Part shown: in pieces, positions 51,021-59,758 of the stretch
Layout of the letters: every line of letters begins with the position of its first letter
How positions within the stretch are numbered: the first letter of the stretch is position 1
Origin: Flavobacterium sp.
GTDB taxonomy: Bacteria; Bacteroidota; Bacteroidia; Flavobacteriales; Flavobacteriaceae
DNA: 64,000 bases
Reading direction: 5' to 3'
Assembly (NCBI RefSeq): GCF_035195345.1
Contig: NZ_CP136574.1
Coordinates: forward strand, 1,975,871-2,039,870
Program-made: the position numbers and the translations under genes
Notes under the pieces: generated by a model
Databases searched by the model: none
What the model saw: the letters and a program-made list of their open reading frames with translations, nothing else
What the model was told of the DNA's origin: nothing

Positions 51021-52787
51021 ATGGAAAATTTGCTTTCAAAAATTAACAATCCTATCGATTTAAGGAAACTTCCTGAAAATCAATTGCTTCAATTAGCCAA
51101 AGAATTGAGAGACTTTATCATTGATATTGTTTCCAAAAAAGAAGGGCATTTGGGAGCAAGTTTAGGTGTTGTAGAATTAACGATTGCACTGCATTATGTT
51201 TTCAATACACCAGAAGATTTATTGGTTTGGGATGTAGGTCATCAAGCTTACGGACATAAAATTCTAACAGAAAGACGCGACATTTTTCATACCAATAGAG
51301 AACTAAACGGAATTTCAGGTTTTCCAAAGCGAAGTGAGAGTGTTTATGATACGTTTGGCGTTGGGCATTCTTCAACATCAATTTCGGCAGCTTTAGGAAT
51401 GGCTTTGGCTTCTCAATTAAACGGAGAAATTGAAAAACATCACATTGCAGTAATTGGCGACGCTTCCATTGCAAGTGGAATGGCTTTTGAAGGATTAAAT
51501 CACGCGGGTGTTACCGATGCAAATTTATTGGTAATTTTGAACGATAACGCCATTGGAATTGATCCAAGTATTGGTGCTTTGAAAAATTATTTGACAGCTG
51601 TTAAAGAAGGAAAAAATCCAAAACAAAATAACATCATCAAATCCTTGAATTTTGATTATTCGGGACCAATAGATGGACATGATTTACCAAAACTGATTTC
51701 AGAATTAGAACGATTAAAATCGGTTAAAGGTCCAAAATTCTTGCATGTAATTACCACCAAAGGCAAAGGATTACAATTGGCCGAAGAAGACCAAGTAAAA
51801 TACCATGCGCCAGGAAAATTTGATGCTGAAACCGGAAAAATTCATCCAAAAGATGAATCGCATTTACCTCCAAAATTTCAAGATGTTTTCGGACATACAT
51901 TAGTCGAATTAGCGAAGCAAAACGAAAAAATCATTGGAATAACTCCAGCAATGCCATCAGGAAGTTCTATGAAATATATGATGGAAACTTTTCCAAAACG
52001 CGCAATCGACGTTGGAATTGCTGAACAACACGCTGTTACTCTAGCTGCCGGAATGGCAACACGAGGAATGATAGTTTTTTGTAATATTTATTCCACTTTT
52101 TTACAACGTGCCTATGACCAAGTAATTCATGATGTGGCTTTGCAGAATTTACCAGTTATTTTTTGTTTGGATAGAGCAGGTTTGGTAGGTGAAGATGGCG
52201 CCACCCATCATGGCGTTTTTGACATGGCTTATTTGAATTGTATTCCAAATATGATAATAGCTGCTCCAAAAGACGAAATTGAGTTGCGAAATATTATGTT
52301 TACTGCTTCTGAAGGATTAAATCATCCGATTGCAATACGCTATCCTAGAGGAAGAGGCGAAAACGTAAATTGGGAACAACCTTTTGAGAAGATTCAAATT
52401 GGAAAGATAAAAGAGCTTAAAAAAGGAATTAAAGTAGCTGTTTTGTCTACTGGAACCATTGGAAATAATGTAACGAAAGCTTTAAATGAGGTTGAAAATC
52501 CAAGTTTCTTTTCGCATTTTCATTTTCCATTTATAAAACCATTGGATTTAGAAGCTGTTAAATCAATTATAAATGAACACGACCACATTGTTACAATTGA
52601 AGATGGCGTGATTAAAGGTGGTTTTGGCGAACAAATTAGTGCCATTCTTGCAACAAATAATTTAAATAAATCCATCATCCATCTCGGAGTTCCCGATTCT
52701 TTTGTAGAACATGGAACGGTTTTTGAGTTACAACAACTTTGCAAAATAGACGTTATTAACCTCATACAATTATTAAATACATTTTAG
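51021..52787 (+). CDS. dxs: 1-deoxy-D-xylulose-5-phosphate synthase
   Basis: 588 residues, slightly shorter than the usual 610-640. Thiamine-diphosphate motif HHIAVIGDASIASGMAFEG...LLVILNDNAIGI, an N-terminal GHLGASLGVVELTIALHYVF, and the transketolase half VGIAEQHAVTLAAGMATRG with RAGLVGEDGATHHGVFDMAYL. It condenses pyruvate and glyceraldehyde-3-phosphate to DXP, the entry of the MEP isoprenoid pathway, and supplies thiamine and pyridoxal synthesis in some bacteria. Its stop is separated by one base from the DUF3078 gene start, so the two are co-transcribed. Confidence 0.96.
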   Translation: MENLLSKINNPIDLRKLPENQLLQLAKELRDFIIDIVSKKEGHLGASLGVVELTIALHYVFNTPEDLLVWDVGHQAYGHKILTERRDIFHTNRELNGISGFPKRSESVYDTFGVGHSSTSISAALGMALASQLNGEIEKHHIAVIGDASIASGMAFEGLNHAGVTDANLLVILNDNAIGIDPSIGALKNYLTAVKEGKNPKQNNIIKSLNFDYSGPIDGHDLPKLISELERLKSVKGPKFLHVITTKGKGLQLAEEDQVKYHAPGKFDAETGKIHPKDESHLPPKFQDVFGHTLVELAKQNEKIIGITPAMPSGSSMKYMMETFPKRAIDVGIAEQHAVTLAAGMATRGMIVFCNIYSTFLQRAYDQVIHDVALQNLPVIFCLDRAGLVGEDGATHHGVFDMAYLNCIPNMIIAAPKDEIELRNIMFTASEGLNHPIAIRYPRGRGENVNWEQPFEKIQIGKIKELKKGIKVAVLSTGTIGNNVTKALNEVENPSFFSHFHFPFIKPLDLEAVKSIINEHDHIVTIEDGVIKGGFGEQISAILATNNLNKSIIHLGVPDSFVEHGTVFELQQLCKIDVINLIQLLNTF

Positions 52788-52788
52788 T

Positions 52789-53733
52789 ATGCTTAAAAAA
52801 ATCTCTTTATTCGGATTATTATTTTTTGTTTATCAATCTAATTTTGGTCAATTAATTAACACGGAATTGCCAGATACTATTTCGTATTGGTCTAAAGAAA
52901 ATAAAGTGGGTTTAGATATTTCTCAAATTACTTTTGTGAATTGGAATGCAGGTGGTAATAATTCCATTTCGGGCTTAATAAAAGGCCAGTTTATTCGTAC
53001 GTATACAAAAGAAAATATCAATTGGAAAAACGAATTGATTATGCGTTACGGAATTAACAAACAAGAAAGTCAAGAGGTTAGAAAGACAGATGATCAATTT
53101 TCTTTTAACTCAACATTTGGTTATAAAAGAGATACCATAACTAATTGGTATTATGCGGGAAAATTTAATTTTAACACCCAGTTTGCCAATGGTTATGCTT
53201 ATCCAAATGTTGATTTAGCTATTTCAAGACCTTTTGCTCCTGCTTATACCTTTTTAGGTATTGGGGCTGAATATTCTAGAAAAGATTTAAACTTAAATTT
53301 CTACTTATCACCACTAACACAAAAAACAACCATGGTTTTTGATCAAAGATTAGCCAATCAAGGAGCTTTTGGTGTAGAAAAAGCGGTTTATGATGAATTT
53401 GGGACTTTGATACGAGAAGGTAAAAATATTAGAAATGAAACGGGTATTTTAGTTACAAATCAATGGAAGAGAGAGATTTTTGAGAACATTAATTTTGAAA
53501 ATAGAATTGCTTTATATACAGATTATATTAATAATTTTGGGAATATTGATATAGATTGGCAAATTCAGTTAGATTTAACGGTAAACCAATATGTAAAAGC
53601 AAACATAGGAACGCATCTTGTTTATGATGATGATATAAAATCGAAACAAGAGGAGGGTGGAGTTCAGGTTGTAAAAGGACCAAAGATTCAATTGAAACAA
53701 TTACTAGGCTTAGGGGTTGTTTATCAATTTTAG
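52789..53733 (+). CDS. DUF3078 outer-membrane protein
   Basis: 314 residues. A signal peptide ends near residue 20 (YQSNFGQ). The DUF3078 pattern is GLDISQITFVNWNAGGNNSISG, DQFSFNSTFGYKRDTIT, WYYAGKFNFNTQFANGY and a C-terminal QLLGLGVVYQF, which ends in Phe as in outer-membrane barrels. Its function is not known; the family is confined to Bacteroidota. It begins one base after the dxs stop, a common arrangement in Flavobacteriaceae from memory. tRNA-Leu follows with its own promoter. Confidence 0.87.
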   Translation: MLKKISLFGLLFFVYQSNFGQLINTELPDTISYWSKENKVGLDISQITFVNWNAGGNNSISGLIKGQFIRTYTKENINWKNELIMRYGINKQESQEVRKTDDQFSFNSTFGYKRDTITNWYYAGKFNFNTQFANGYAYPNVDLAISRPFAPAYTFLGIGAEYSRKDLNLNFYLSPLTQKTTMVFDQRLANQGAFGVEKAVYDEFGTLIREGKNIRNETGILVTNQWKREIFENINFENRIALYTDYINNFGNIDIDWQIQLDLTVNQYVKANIGTHLVYDDDIKSKQEEGGVQVVKGPKIQLKQLLGLGVVYQF

Positions 53734-53753
53734 TAAAATTATTTTGTTTTTTG

Positions 53754-53784
53754 TTTGATATATATATACGAATATCTATATTTG
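53754..53784 (+). promoter_or_regulatory. Promoter of tRNA-Leu
   Basis: TTTG at 53754-53757, 19-base spacer, TATATTTG at 53777-53784: an ideal Bacteroidota promoter 13 bases before the tRNA. Confidence 0.85.
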
Positions 53785-53797
53785 CACTCCAATTATC

Positions 53798-53879
53798 GCG
53801 GGTATGGTGAAATTGGTAGACACGCCAGACTTAGGATCTGGTGCCGCAAGGTGTGAAGGTTCGAGTCCTTTTACCCGCA
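53798..53879 (+). tRNA. tRNA-Leu (anticodon UAG)
   Basis: 82 bases. Acceptor stem GCGGGTA/TACCCGC with discriminator A; anticodon arm CCAGA-CTTAGGA-TCTGG gives anticodon TAG (reads CUA/CUG Leu codons). A long variable arm and the TTCGAGT T-loop are present. No CCA is encoded, as is usual in this group. Confidence 0.97.
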
Positions 53880-53881
53880 CA

Positions 53882-53912
53882 AAAAGCTTTAACGAAGGTT
53901 GGAGCTTTTTTT
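53882..53912 (+). terminator. Terminator after tRNA-Leu
   Basis: AAAAGCTTTAAC-GAAG-GTTGGAGCTTTT 12-bp stem with two G-T pairs, followed by T, directly after the tRNA. Confidence 0.8.
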
Positions 53913-54031
53913 ATGGTTAAATTTTTTATAATTCTCTGCTAGAGTTGGATTTTCCCGCTATCGCATGCATCTTGCACATTCCCACAGTAAAATCAGCACT
54001 AAACATTAAATGGTTTATTTATATTTTAGCT

Positions 54032-54049
54032 CAAAGTCGGTAGACTTTG
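54032..54049. other. Small hairpin in tRNA-amylase spacer
   Basis: CAAAGTC-GGTA-GACTTTG, a 7-bp perfect stem with a 4-base loop. It lies in a spacer (53913-54072) that is less AT-rich than its surroundings and has no coding frame. Confidence 0.4.
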
Positions 54050-54072
54050 CCCAGTAGGACATGATTTCATTA

Positions 54073-54102
54073 AAAAAGCCACTTCAATTGAAGTGGCTTT
54101 TT
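54073..54102 (-). terminator. Terminator at the end of the starch operon
   Basis: GCCACTTCAATTGAAGTGGC perfect palindrome between A and T runs, 18 bases past the amylase stop; its A run is a T run on the - strand. Confidence 0.88.
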
Positions 54103-54120
54103 CTTTAACTAACTGTAAAT

Positions 54121-57012
54121 TTACTCTTTTAACATTTTTTTTGTTTGGCTTATACCATTTGTATCTGTTATCTTGATTAAATAGAGACCTGTTTCTAGGT
54201 TTGTACTATCTAATTGTTGATTTGAAATTACATTGTTAAATGTTTTTACTAATTGTCCTGCAATGTTATAAATTTCTAATTTAGAAGCATCTTGCGTTAA
54301 AGCGAAACTATTTTTGGTAGGGTTAGGATAAATAGTAATGTTATTTTGAATTGTTTCAAAATCATCCGATGATAAAGTCGCTGGCTTGTTTCCAAACACT
54401 CTAAATCTTCCAGAATTAACACTTATAACATCTGTTGGATTATTAATAACAACAGGAGCATTATTATTCATCAAATCATACCATGTCATAGGGTAAGTAT
54501 AAACATCTGTTGGGAAACTTGGATTGATAGTTAAATTTGCCACCGAAAAGTTTGCTAATACCACCACATTTCTTAATTGCGTTGTTGCAATTGTATTGTC
54601 ATAAATATAAATACGTTGTTTCACGTTATTTACATCTGGACTAATTGCATGATCACCCATGAAAACAGGTTCCGATGTTTTGAGTTTAATAAGTTTAGAC
54701 CAATCCCTTAAAATTGAAGTTCTTCTTGCGTCAGCCAACCAATTTCCTGTCCATTGGACTTGTTCTTTTGTATCAAGCTTACAATCGCCAGGATAAAATG
54801 TACCTTCATCATTAACAGTTCCATTAGCACAAGTGTAAATAGATTGATTGTTGCCAAGTTCTCCAAAGTGCCATATCATTTTTGGACCCGGCACTAAAAT
54901 ACTTGTTGCGCCAATTGCCCCCATTCTATTTAATGCGTTGGTTAAATTTCCATTAACAGGAAAAGCTCCACCACCATTTCCATAGGTTATAGCTTCATAC
55001 ATCATTCTATCTTTATCATGACTTTCTGGGTAACCAATAAGTCTTTTTCCTGTAAAACCACGACTTGTGTGTGACATTCTAGAAATGTTTTGTGTTGCAT
55101 AACCCATTGCTAGTTCTTTGTATTGAGTATACATTTCTCCCCACATCATAATTCCCTTACCTTCACCAAATCTATAGTTAGCCCATTGTTGTTCTTCTCC
55201 ATCTGTTCCTAAATGTTCAAAAATCACATAATGGTTATTATCTAATGACCAACAATAATCGGCGTATTCTTTTAACACATCTACACGGTCTTGCTGATAA
55301 GCATTCGTACACGCATCGTCTCCACCACTACAGTTTTGTGTAAACCCTTTTGTTAAATCCCATCTAAAACCATCTATTTTGTATTCTTCAATCCAGTGTT
55401 TTACGGTTTGCTTTACATAATTTTTGGTTAAAGTAGAGGAGTGGTTAAAATCGTCACCCACGCTATAACTATGTCTTGCTGTTGTATTAAAATAAGGATT
55501 GTCACTTGCAGGACCACCCCAACCATCACCATCTGGATCATTCATCCACATTCTAATCATTGGATTTCTTCCGAAAGCATGATTAAAGGCAATGTCAAGT
55601 ATTACTGCAATGCCATTTTGGTGACATAAATCGACTAATTCTTTTAACTTTTCTGGTGTTCCATAAAACTTATCTAAAGCCATATGAAAAGCGGTATTGT
55701 ATCCCCAACTTTCATTTCCTTCAAATTCCATTATAGGCATTAATTGAATGGCGTTTATTCCTAAATCTTTAAAATATTGAATTCTATTAATTACATCTTG
55801 ATAGTTTCTATTTGAATCAAAATCGCGAATTAATAACTCATAAATAATCAATTTATCTTTGTTTGGTTTTGTAAAATTGGTTACTTGCCAATTGTATGGA
55901 GTTGTGCCTGTCTTAAACCAAGTTACCTCGCGTTCTTGTCCAGCAGGATATGCAGGTCTATTAGGGAATGTAGTATTAGGAATCCATTGGTCGTCATAAG
56001 GAGACAAAATCATTGTAGAGCAAGGATCGGCAGCTTTTACTAACGAAGGTGAGTTAGCAATAGGAGTTTGATCAACTACCCAATATTGATAAGTGTTGTT
56101 TGCCCCAGGAGTTAATCCGGTAAGTTCTAACCAAAATTTACTAGAACTTGGATCTTTCTTCATTGCGAAAGTGGTGTCAGGGGTATAGTTGTTAAAGCTA
56201 CCGGCTACATAAACAAAATCTTTTCCAGGAGCTTCTAGAACAAGTGTTGCTTTAGTATTGTCAGTTATGTTGTAATTAATTCCATTTACTAAACCGCTTG
56301 GTATTGCTTGAGTTGTACTCCCTGGATTTACAATTACCGAAAATCTTCTGGTTATTGTTGAAGCACCAATAGTAACCTCTAATTCGTAACTAGTATTTGA
56401 TGTAATATTTGTGTGATTAAAAGCATAATTAGATGTTGAACTTGTATTAATACTAGTTCCATTTGCTTTTAAATTATAGCTTGCATTACCTCCTGTATTG
56501 TTAGCTGAAATTGTTAGGTTACCTCCTGAATTGATAATTGTACTGCTGTTATTTACCGGTGCAGTTAAGTTAACTTGAAAAGTACCTACATTGAAAATGA
56601 AGTCACCACATGATGGAGCTAGTTTTAAAGTTTCGCTACCATTAGCATTTCTGAAAACCATACCTAATTTAGTGGCATTCGCTTGTTGAGTTCCATTTAA
56701 ACCAAAATAGGTGCTTGGTGTTAGAGTTATACTCCAAGTACCATTACCATTATTGGTCATTAATCCGATAGAGTCGTCTTGTCCCCAGTTTCCTATTACA
56801 GAGAAACCAAAAGCATTTGTGTCGTTTCCAATTCCTGCATGCATATATACTTTAGCTGGAGTAACTCCCATTTGATTACAGGATTGCGGAGCTGTTGAAA
56901 CAGTTATTGTTATTTGGTCAGTTACATTAAAACTACTTGGTGTAATGGTAACTTGTGCATTTATAAATAATCCAGTGAATAGTGTTAATAGGACTAAAAT
57001 TTGGTTTTTCAT
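54121..57012 (-). CDS. GH13 alpha-amylase with T9SS type A sorting domain
   Basis: 963 residues. A signal peptide ends at about residue 20. An N-terminal starch-binding-like domain covers about 21-145, followed by an Ig-like segment (146-235) and a CBM48-like domain (240-330: VYVAGSFNNYTPDT). The GH13 barrel (about 385-790) shows D473 and H478 in LDIAFNHAFG, the nucleophile D552 in GFRWDLTKG, the acid/base E599 in VIFEHLG and H665-D666 in YPESHDKDRM. A type A T9SS sorting domain follows (890-963: ITIYPNPTK, LYLIKITD). It hydrolyses alpha-1,4 glucans at the cell surface. It is last in susC-susD-susE-amylase, with a terminator-like hairpin in front (57030-57059). Confidence 0.95.
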   Translation of the reverse strand: MKNQILVLLTLFTGLFINAQVTITPSSFNVTDQITITVSTAPQSCNQMGVTPAKVYMHAGIGNDTNAFGFSVIGNWGQDDSIGLMTNNGNGTWSITLTPSTYFGLNGTQQANATKLGMVFRNANGSETLKLAPSCGDFIFNVGTFQVNLTAPVNNSSTIINSGGNLTISANNTGGNASYNLKANGTSINTSSTSNYAFNHTNITSNTSYELEVTIGASTITRRFSVIVNPGSTTQAIPSGLVNGINYNITDNTKATLVLEAPGKDFVYVAGSFNNYTPDTTFAMKKDPSSSKFWLELTGLTPGANNTYQYWVVDQTPIANSPSLVKAADPCSTMILSPYDDQWIPNTTFPNRPAYPAGQEREVTWFKTGTTPYNWQVTNFTKPNKDKLIIYELLIRDFDSNRNYQDVINRIQYFKDLGINAIQLMPIMEFEGNESWGYNTAFHMALDKFYGTPEKLKELVDLCHQNGIAVILDIAFNHAFGRNPMIRMWMNDPDGDGWGGPASDNPYFNTTARHSYSVGDDFNHSSTLTKNYVKQTVKHWIEEYKIDGFRWDLTKGFTQNCSGGDDACTNAYQQDRVDVLKEYADYCWSLDNNHYVIFEHLGTDGEEQQWANYRFGEGKGIMMWGEMYTQYKELAMGYATQNISRMSHTSRGFTGKRLIGYPESHDKDRMMYEAITYGNGGGAFPVNGNLTNALNRMGAIGATSILVPGPKMIWHFGELGNNQSIYTCANGTVNDEGTFYPGDCKLDTKEQVQWTGNWLADARRTSILRDWSKLIKLKTSEPVFMGDHAISPDVNNVKQRIYIYDNTIATTQLRNVVVLANFSVANLTINPSFPTDVYTYPMTWYDLMNNNAPVVINNPTDVISVNSGRFRVFGNKPATLSSDDFETIQNNITIYPNPTKNSFALTQDASKLEIYNIAGQLVKTFNNVISNQQLDSTNLETGLYLIKITDTNGISQTKKMLKE

Positions 57013-57029
57013 AGCTTGTTATTTTTAAA

Positions 57030-57059
57030 AAAAAGGCTGTCAATTAGGACAGCCTTTTT
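57030..57059 (-). terminator. Terminator-like hairpin between susE-like gene and amylase
   Basis: AAAAAGGCTGTC-AATTAG-GACAGCCTTTTT, a 12-bp stem flanked by A/T runs, 17 bases after the SusE-like stop and 18 bases before the amylase start. It may attenuate rather than fully stop read-through. Confidence 0.75.
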
Positions 57060-57075
57060 AATAATTTAATTTATT

Positions 57076-58140
57076 TTAAAGAGCAATTAACTCGTAAGTA
57101 TATCTTCTTGGATTAGAAAGGTCTAATATTACTTTGTAATTTCCAGCTGCTCCAGAAAAAGTTAAATCGCCACCATCTATCAAGTAGCCATCTGCATTTA
57201 CTGTTCCTAAATCAAATCCATTGCTCCAAGCATTGTTTCCTCTAAACTTGAATGCTCCAGGTACTAAAGCGATACTTGCAATTTCTAATTTTTTAGTAGT
57301 TGGGTTGTATATTAAATCAGTATCAGAACCCCATCCAGTTGGTGTAGCAGCTCCAATGATTCCCCAACTTACTGGAGCAGCAGACCAAGTTCCAGCTGTT
57401 GGGTCTGCTTTTACTCTGTAATATCCTGCTGATGCAGTACAGTCAGTCTCTCCTGTTGCAACTAATACACCAGAAAACGATCCATCATCACCATAGTCAG
57501 TATTACCCCAATTGAAATTTCCACTTGCATCTGGTGCAACAAATTTAAAGCCACCATTTAACCAAACATACCCTTCATAATCTGTTTCTCCAAATGCTGA
57601 AGAAGCAATTCTTGGTGCTGTTGGAGGGTTCCAACCTTGGTGGTTTCCTGGAACAGCAAGTTTAGGTAATTCTGTAGAATATGGAGTTACTAAATAATTA
57701 ATAACGTTTGAATATTGAACTTCACTACTTTGTGAACCAACAGTAGATTTAACTCTAATGTCAATTGAACCTTGTGTGAATGGCGTTAAACCAACAGCAA
57801 CCACTGAACTATTTAATACGTCTGACGTGATTGTTATGTAAGTGTTTGTAGTGCTAGTTACTACTAATGGAGAATCAAATTCATCTCCTGTTTTATCGAT
57901 TTCAACTTCATAAGTAATTTCTGTTGGAGTTGTCCCATAATTAGCATCTTCCCAAGACATTGTTAGTCCAGGGTTTAAAGGAGTTGTAGCATTTAATGTT
58001 ACTTCATCTCCTGATGTTGGTGTAAGAATTTCAAATGATCCCTCTGGAGTTAAGAACATTAAATCTTGTTCATCTTCACATGAAATAAAAGCAAATGATA
58101 AAGCCGATATTGCTAAAAAGTTTCTAAGTATATTTTTCAT
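57076..58140 (-). CDS. SusE/SusF family outer-membrane starch-binding lipoprotein
   Basis: 354 residues. Lipobox FISC (C21) precedes an acidic start (CEDEQD). An N-terminal SusE-like Ig domain (about 35-155) is followed by starch-binding modules (VPGNHQGWNPPTAPRIASS, GYVWLNGGFKFVAPDASGNF, and IALVPGAFKFRGNNAWSNGFDLG), each with exposed Trp that can stack on glucan. It helps to catch maltodextrins on the cell surface. Only one SusE/SusF-like gene is present, unlike the two of Bacteroides thetaiotaomicron. It starts 14 bases after susD. Confidence 0.9.
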   Translation of the reverse strand: MKNILRNFLAISALSFAFISCEDEQDLMFLTPEGSFEILTPTSGDEVTLNATTPLNPGLTMSWEDANYGTTPTEITYEVEIDKTGDEFDSPLVVTSTTNTYITITSDVLNSSVVAVGLTPFTQGSIDIRVKSTVGSQSSEVQYSNVINYLVTPYSTELPKLAVPGNHQGWNPPTAPRIASSAFGETDYEGYVWLNGGFKFVAPDASGNFNWGNTDYGDDGSFSGVLVATGETDCTASAGYYRVKADPTAGTWSAAPVSWGIIGAATPTGWGSDTDLIYNPTTKKLEIASIALVPGAFKFRGNNAWSNGFDLGTVNADGYLIDGGDLTFSGAAGNYKVILDLSNPRRYTYELIAL

Positions 58141-58154
58141 AATTTTAATTTTTA

Positions 58155-59747
58155 TTAATAACCAATATTTTGTGTTAAATTACGATTTGAAGCAAGAGCC
58201 GCTTCAGGAATTGGGTAAAGTTTTAAATGATTGCTTAAAGCAATACCGTTTGTTCCATTTCCTTTCCAAGCCCAATTATAACTTCCTCCTGTATATTTAT
58301 TAAAACGAATTAAGTCTTGTCTTCTGTGCCCTTCCCAATGCAGTTCTCTTGACCTTTCATCTAAGATAAAATCTAAGGTTAAAGATGATAAAGAAATATT
58401 ACTTGCTATTGAGCCATTGTTTGCTCTAGTTCTAAGATTGTTGATATATCCTAATGAAGTATTATTTGCGCTTCCATCTTTTTTAATTTGCGCTTCTGCA
58501 TACATTAATAATACATCAGCATAACGGAATAATGGGAAGTCGGTTTCTACAAATGTTGTGCTAATTCCTGCAATACCTGTAGATGATATATTTGAGAATT
58601 TACCTAAGATATAACCTTGGTCACGATTAGCAACATCTGTAATTTCAATATCTCTTGTTCCAGAAATAATAGTTTTTCTTGAATCGTTATTGAATTCTGA
58701 ACCATTAAATTTTTGAACAAATTGTTTTCTTAGTCTTAGGGCACCACCCCATCCACCAACTCCAAATTGAGCTCCGTTTCCTTCAATAGAACCAACTTGT
58801 CCGTTAATAATTACAGTTGTTGGTCCATAGTTTTGAGTAACTTCACCATTTGATTGAAGTGAAAAAATCATTTCTGGAGAAGTATGGTTATCCGCTTTGA
58901 AATTATTCAAGTAATTTGTATTTAATGTGTAACCGGAAGCTATAATTTCAGCACATTTATCCATACATTCCTGATTTTTTGCTTGTCCAATATATACTTC
59001 AGCATTAAGATACATTTTTGCTAAAATCATATTAGCAAAAGTTTTGTCTAATCGTCCGTATTCATTAGTTCTTGCTGCTTTTAAGTCAGGTAAAACATCA
59101 TTTAACTCATTTTCAATATAGGTAAATAACTGCTGTCTATTGTACTCAGGACCTGCAGTTCCAATTGCATCATTTTCTGTTACAAATGGTGCTTTTCCAA
59201 ATAAATCCATTAAATGATAGTATGCTAGAGCTCTTAAAACTCGTGCTTCTTTTCTATATAATTCAATGTCATTTAATGTTTGAGGATCTGTTACACCTCT
59301 TCCGCTTAATACAGATGGCTCAGTTTGTCTTAAGTATTCATTAACTAATGCAACTTGATAAGTAGCACGGCTAAACATACCTCTTATAATTGGATTGGAA
59401 GCGCTCCAAATGTTTCTTTGGATTTCTCTTGTTCCAGGGTCATTTTCATAACTCCAAATAACTTCATCTGTAGATAGGTTTTGTAAATACCACAATACAC
59501 GTCCATATTGGCTTGTACCTGCATCAATACCACCAATATTTGATGATTCTGCTCCATTAGTACCTGTTAGAGATAGGTTTCCATAAACCCCTCCTAAGGC
59601 TTGTTTATACGATCCAGGCTGTGCGTAAAATTCCTCAACAGATAATTGTGTTTCGCCTTCTGGAACTACATCCAAATCGTTAACACATGACTGAAGAAAT
59701 AAGCTCAAGCCAACAACCGCTAATAAGGTTGATTTAATTTTTTTCAT
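58155..59747 (-). CDS. susD: SusD/RagB family nutrient-binding lipoprotein
   Basis: 530 residues. Lipobox FLQSC (C21). The alpha-helical TPR-rich SusD fold is visible in EEFYAQPGSYKQALGGVYGN, RKEARVLRALAYYHLMDLFG and the C-terminal ILDERSRELHWEGHRRQDLIRF. It forms a lid over the SusC channel and passes oligosaccharide to it. Order susC-susD-susE-amylase with 11- and 14-base gaps is that of a starch utilisation operon. Gene symbol is by family; the glucan specificity is inferred from the neighbouring amylase and starch-binding protein. Confidence 0.93.
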   Translation of the reverse strand: MKKIKSTLLAVVGLSLFLQSCVNDLDVVPEGETQLSVEEFYAQPGSYKQALGGVYGNLSLTGTNGAESSNIGGIDAGTSQYGRVLWYLQNLSTDEVIWSYENDPGTREIQRNIWSASNPIIRGMFSRATYQVALVNEYLRQTEPSVLSGRGVTDPQTLNDIELYRKEARVLRALAYYHLMDLFGKAPFVTENDAIGTAGPEYNRQQLFTYIENELNDVLPDLKAARTNEYGRLDKTFANMILAKMYLNAEVYIGQAKNQECMDKCAEIIASGYTLNTNYLNNFKADNHTSPEMIFSLQSNGEVTQNYGPTTVIINGQVGSIEGNGAQFGVGGWGGALRLRKQFVQKFNGSEFNNDSRKTIISGTRDIEITDVANRDQGYILGKFSNISSTGIAGISTTFVETDFPLFRYADVLLMYAEAQIKKDGSANNTSLGYINNLRTRANNGSIASNISLSSLTLDFILDERSRELHWEGHRRQDLIRFNKYTGGSYNWAWKGNGTNGIALSNHLKLYPIPEAALASNRNLTQNIGY

Positions 59748-59758
59748 ATCTATTTTTT

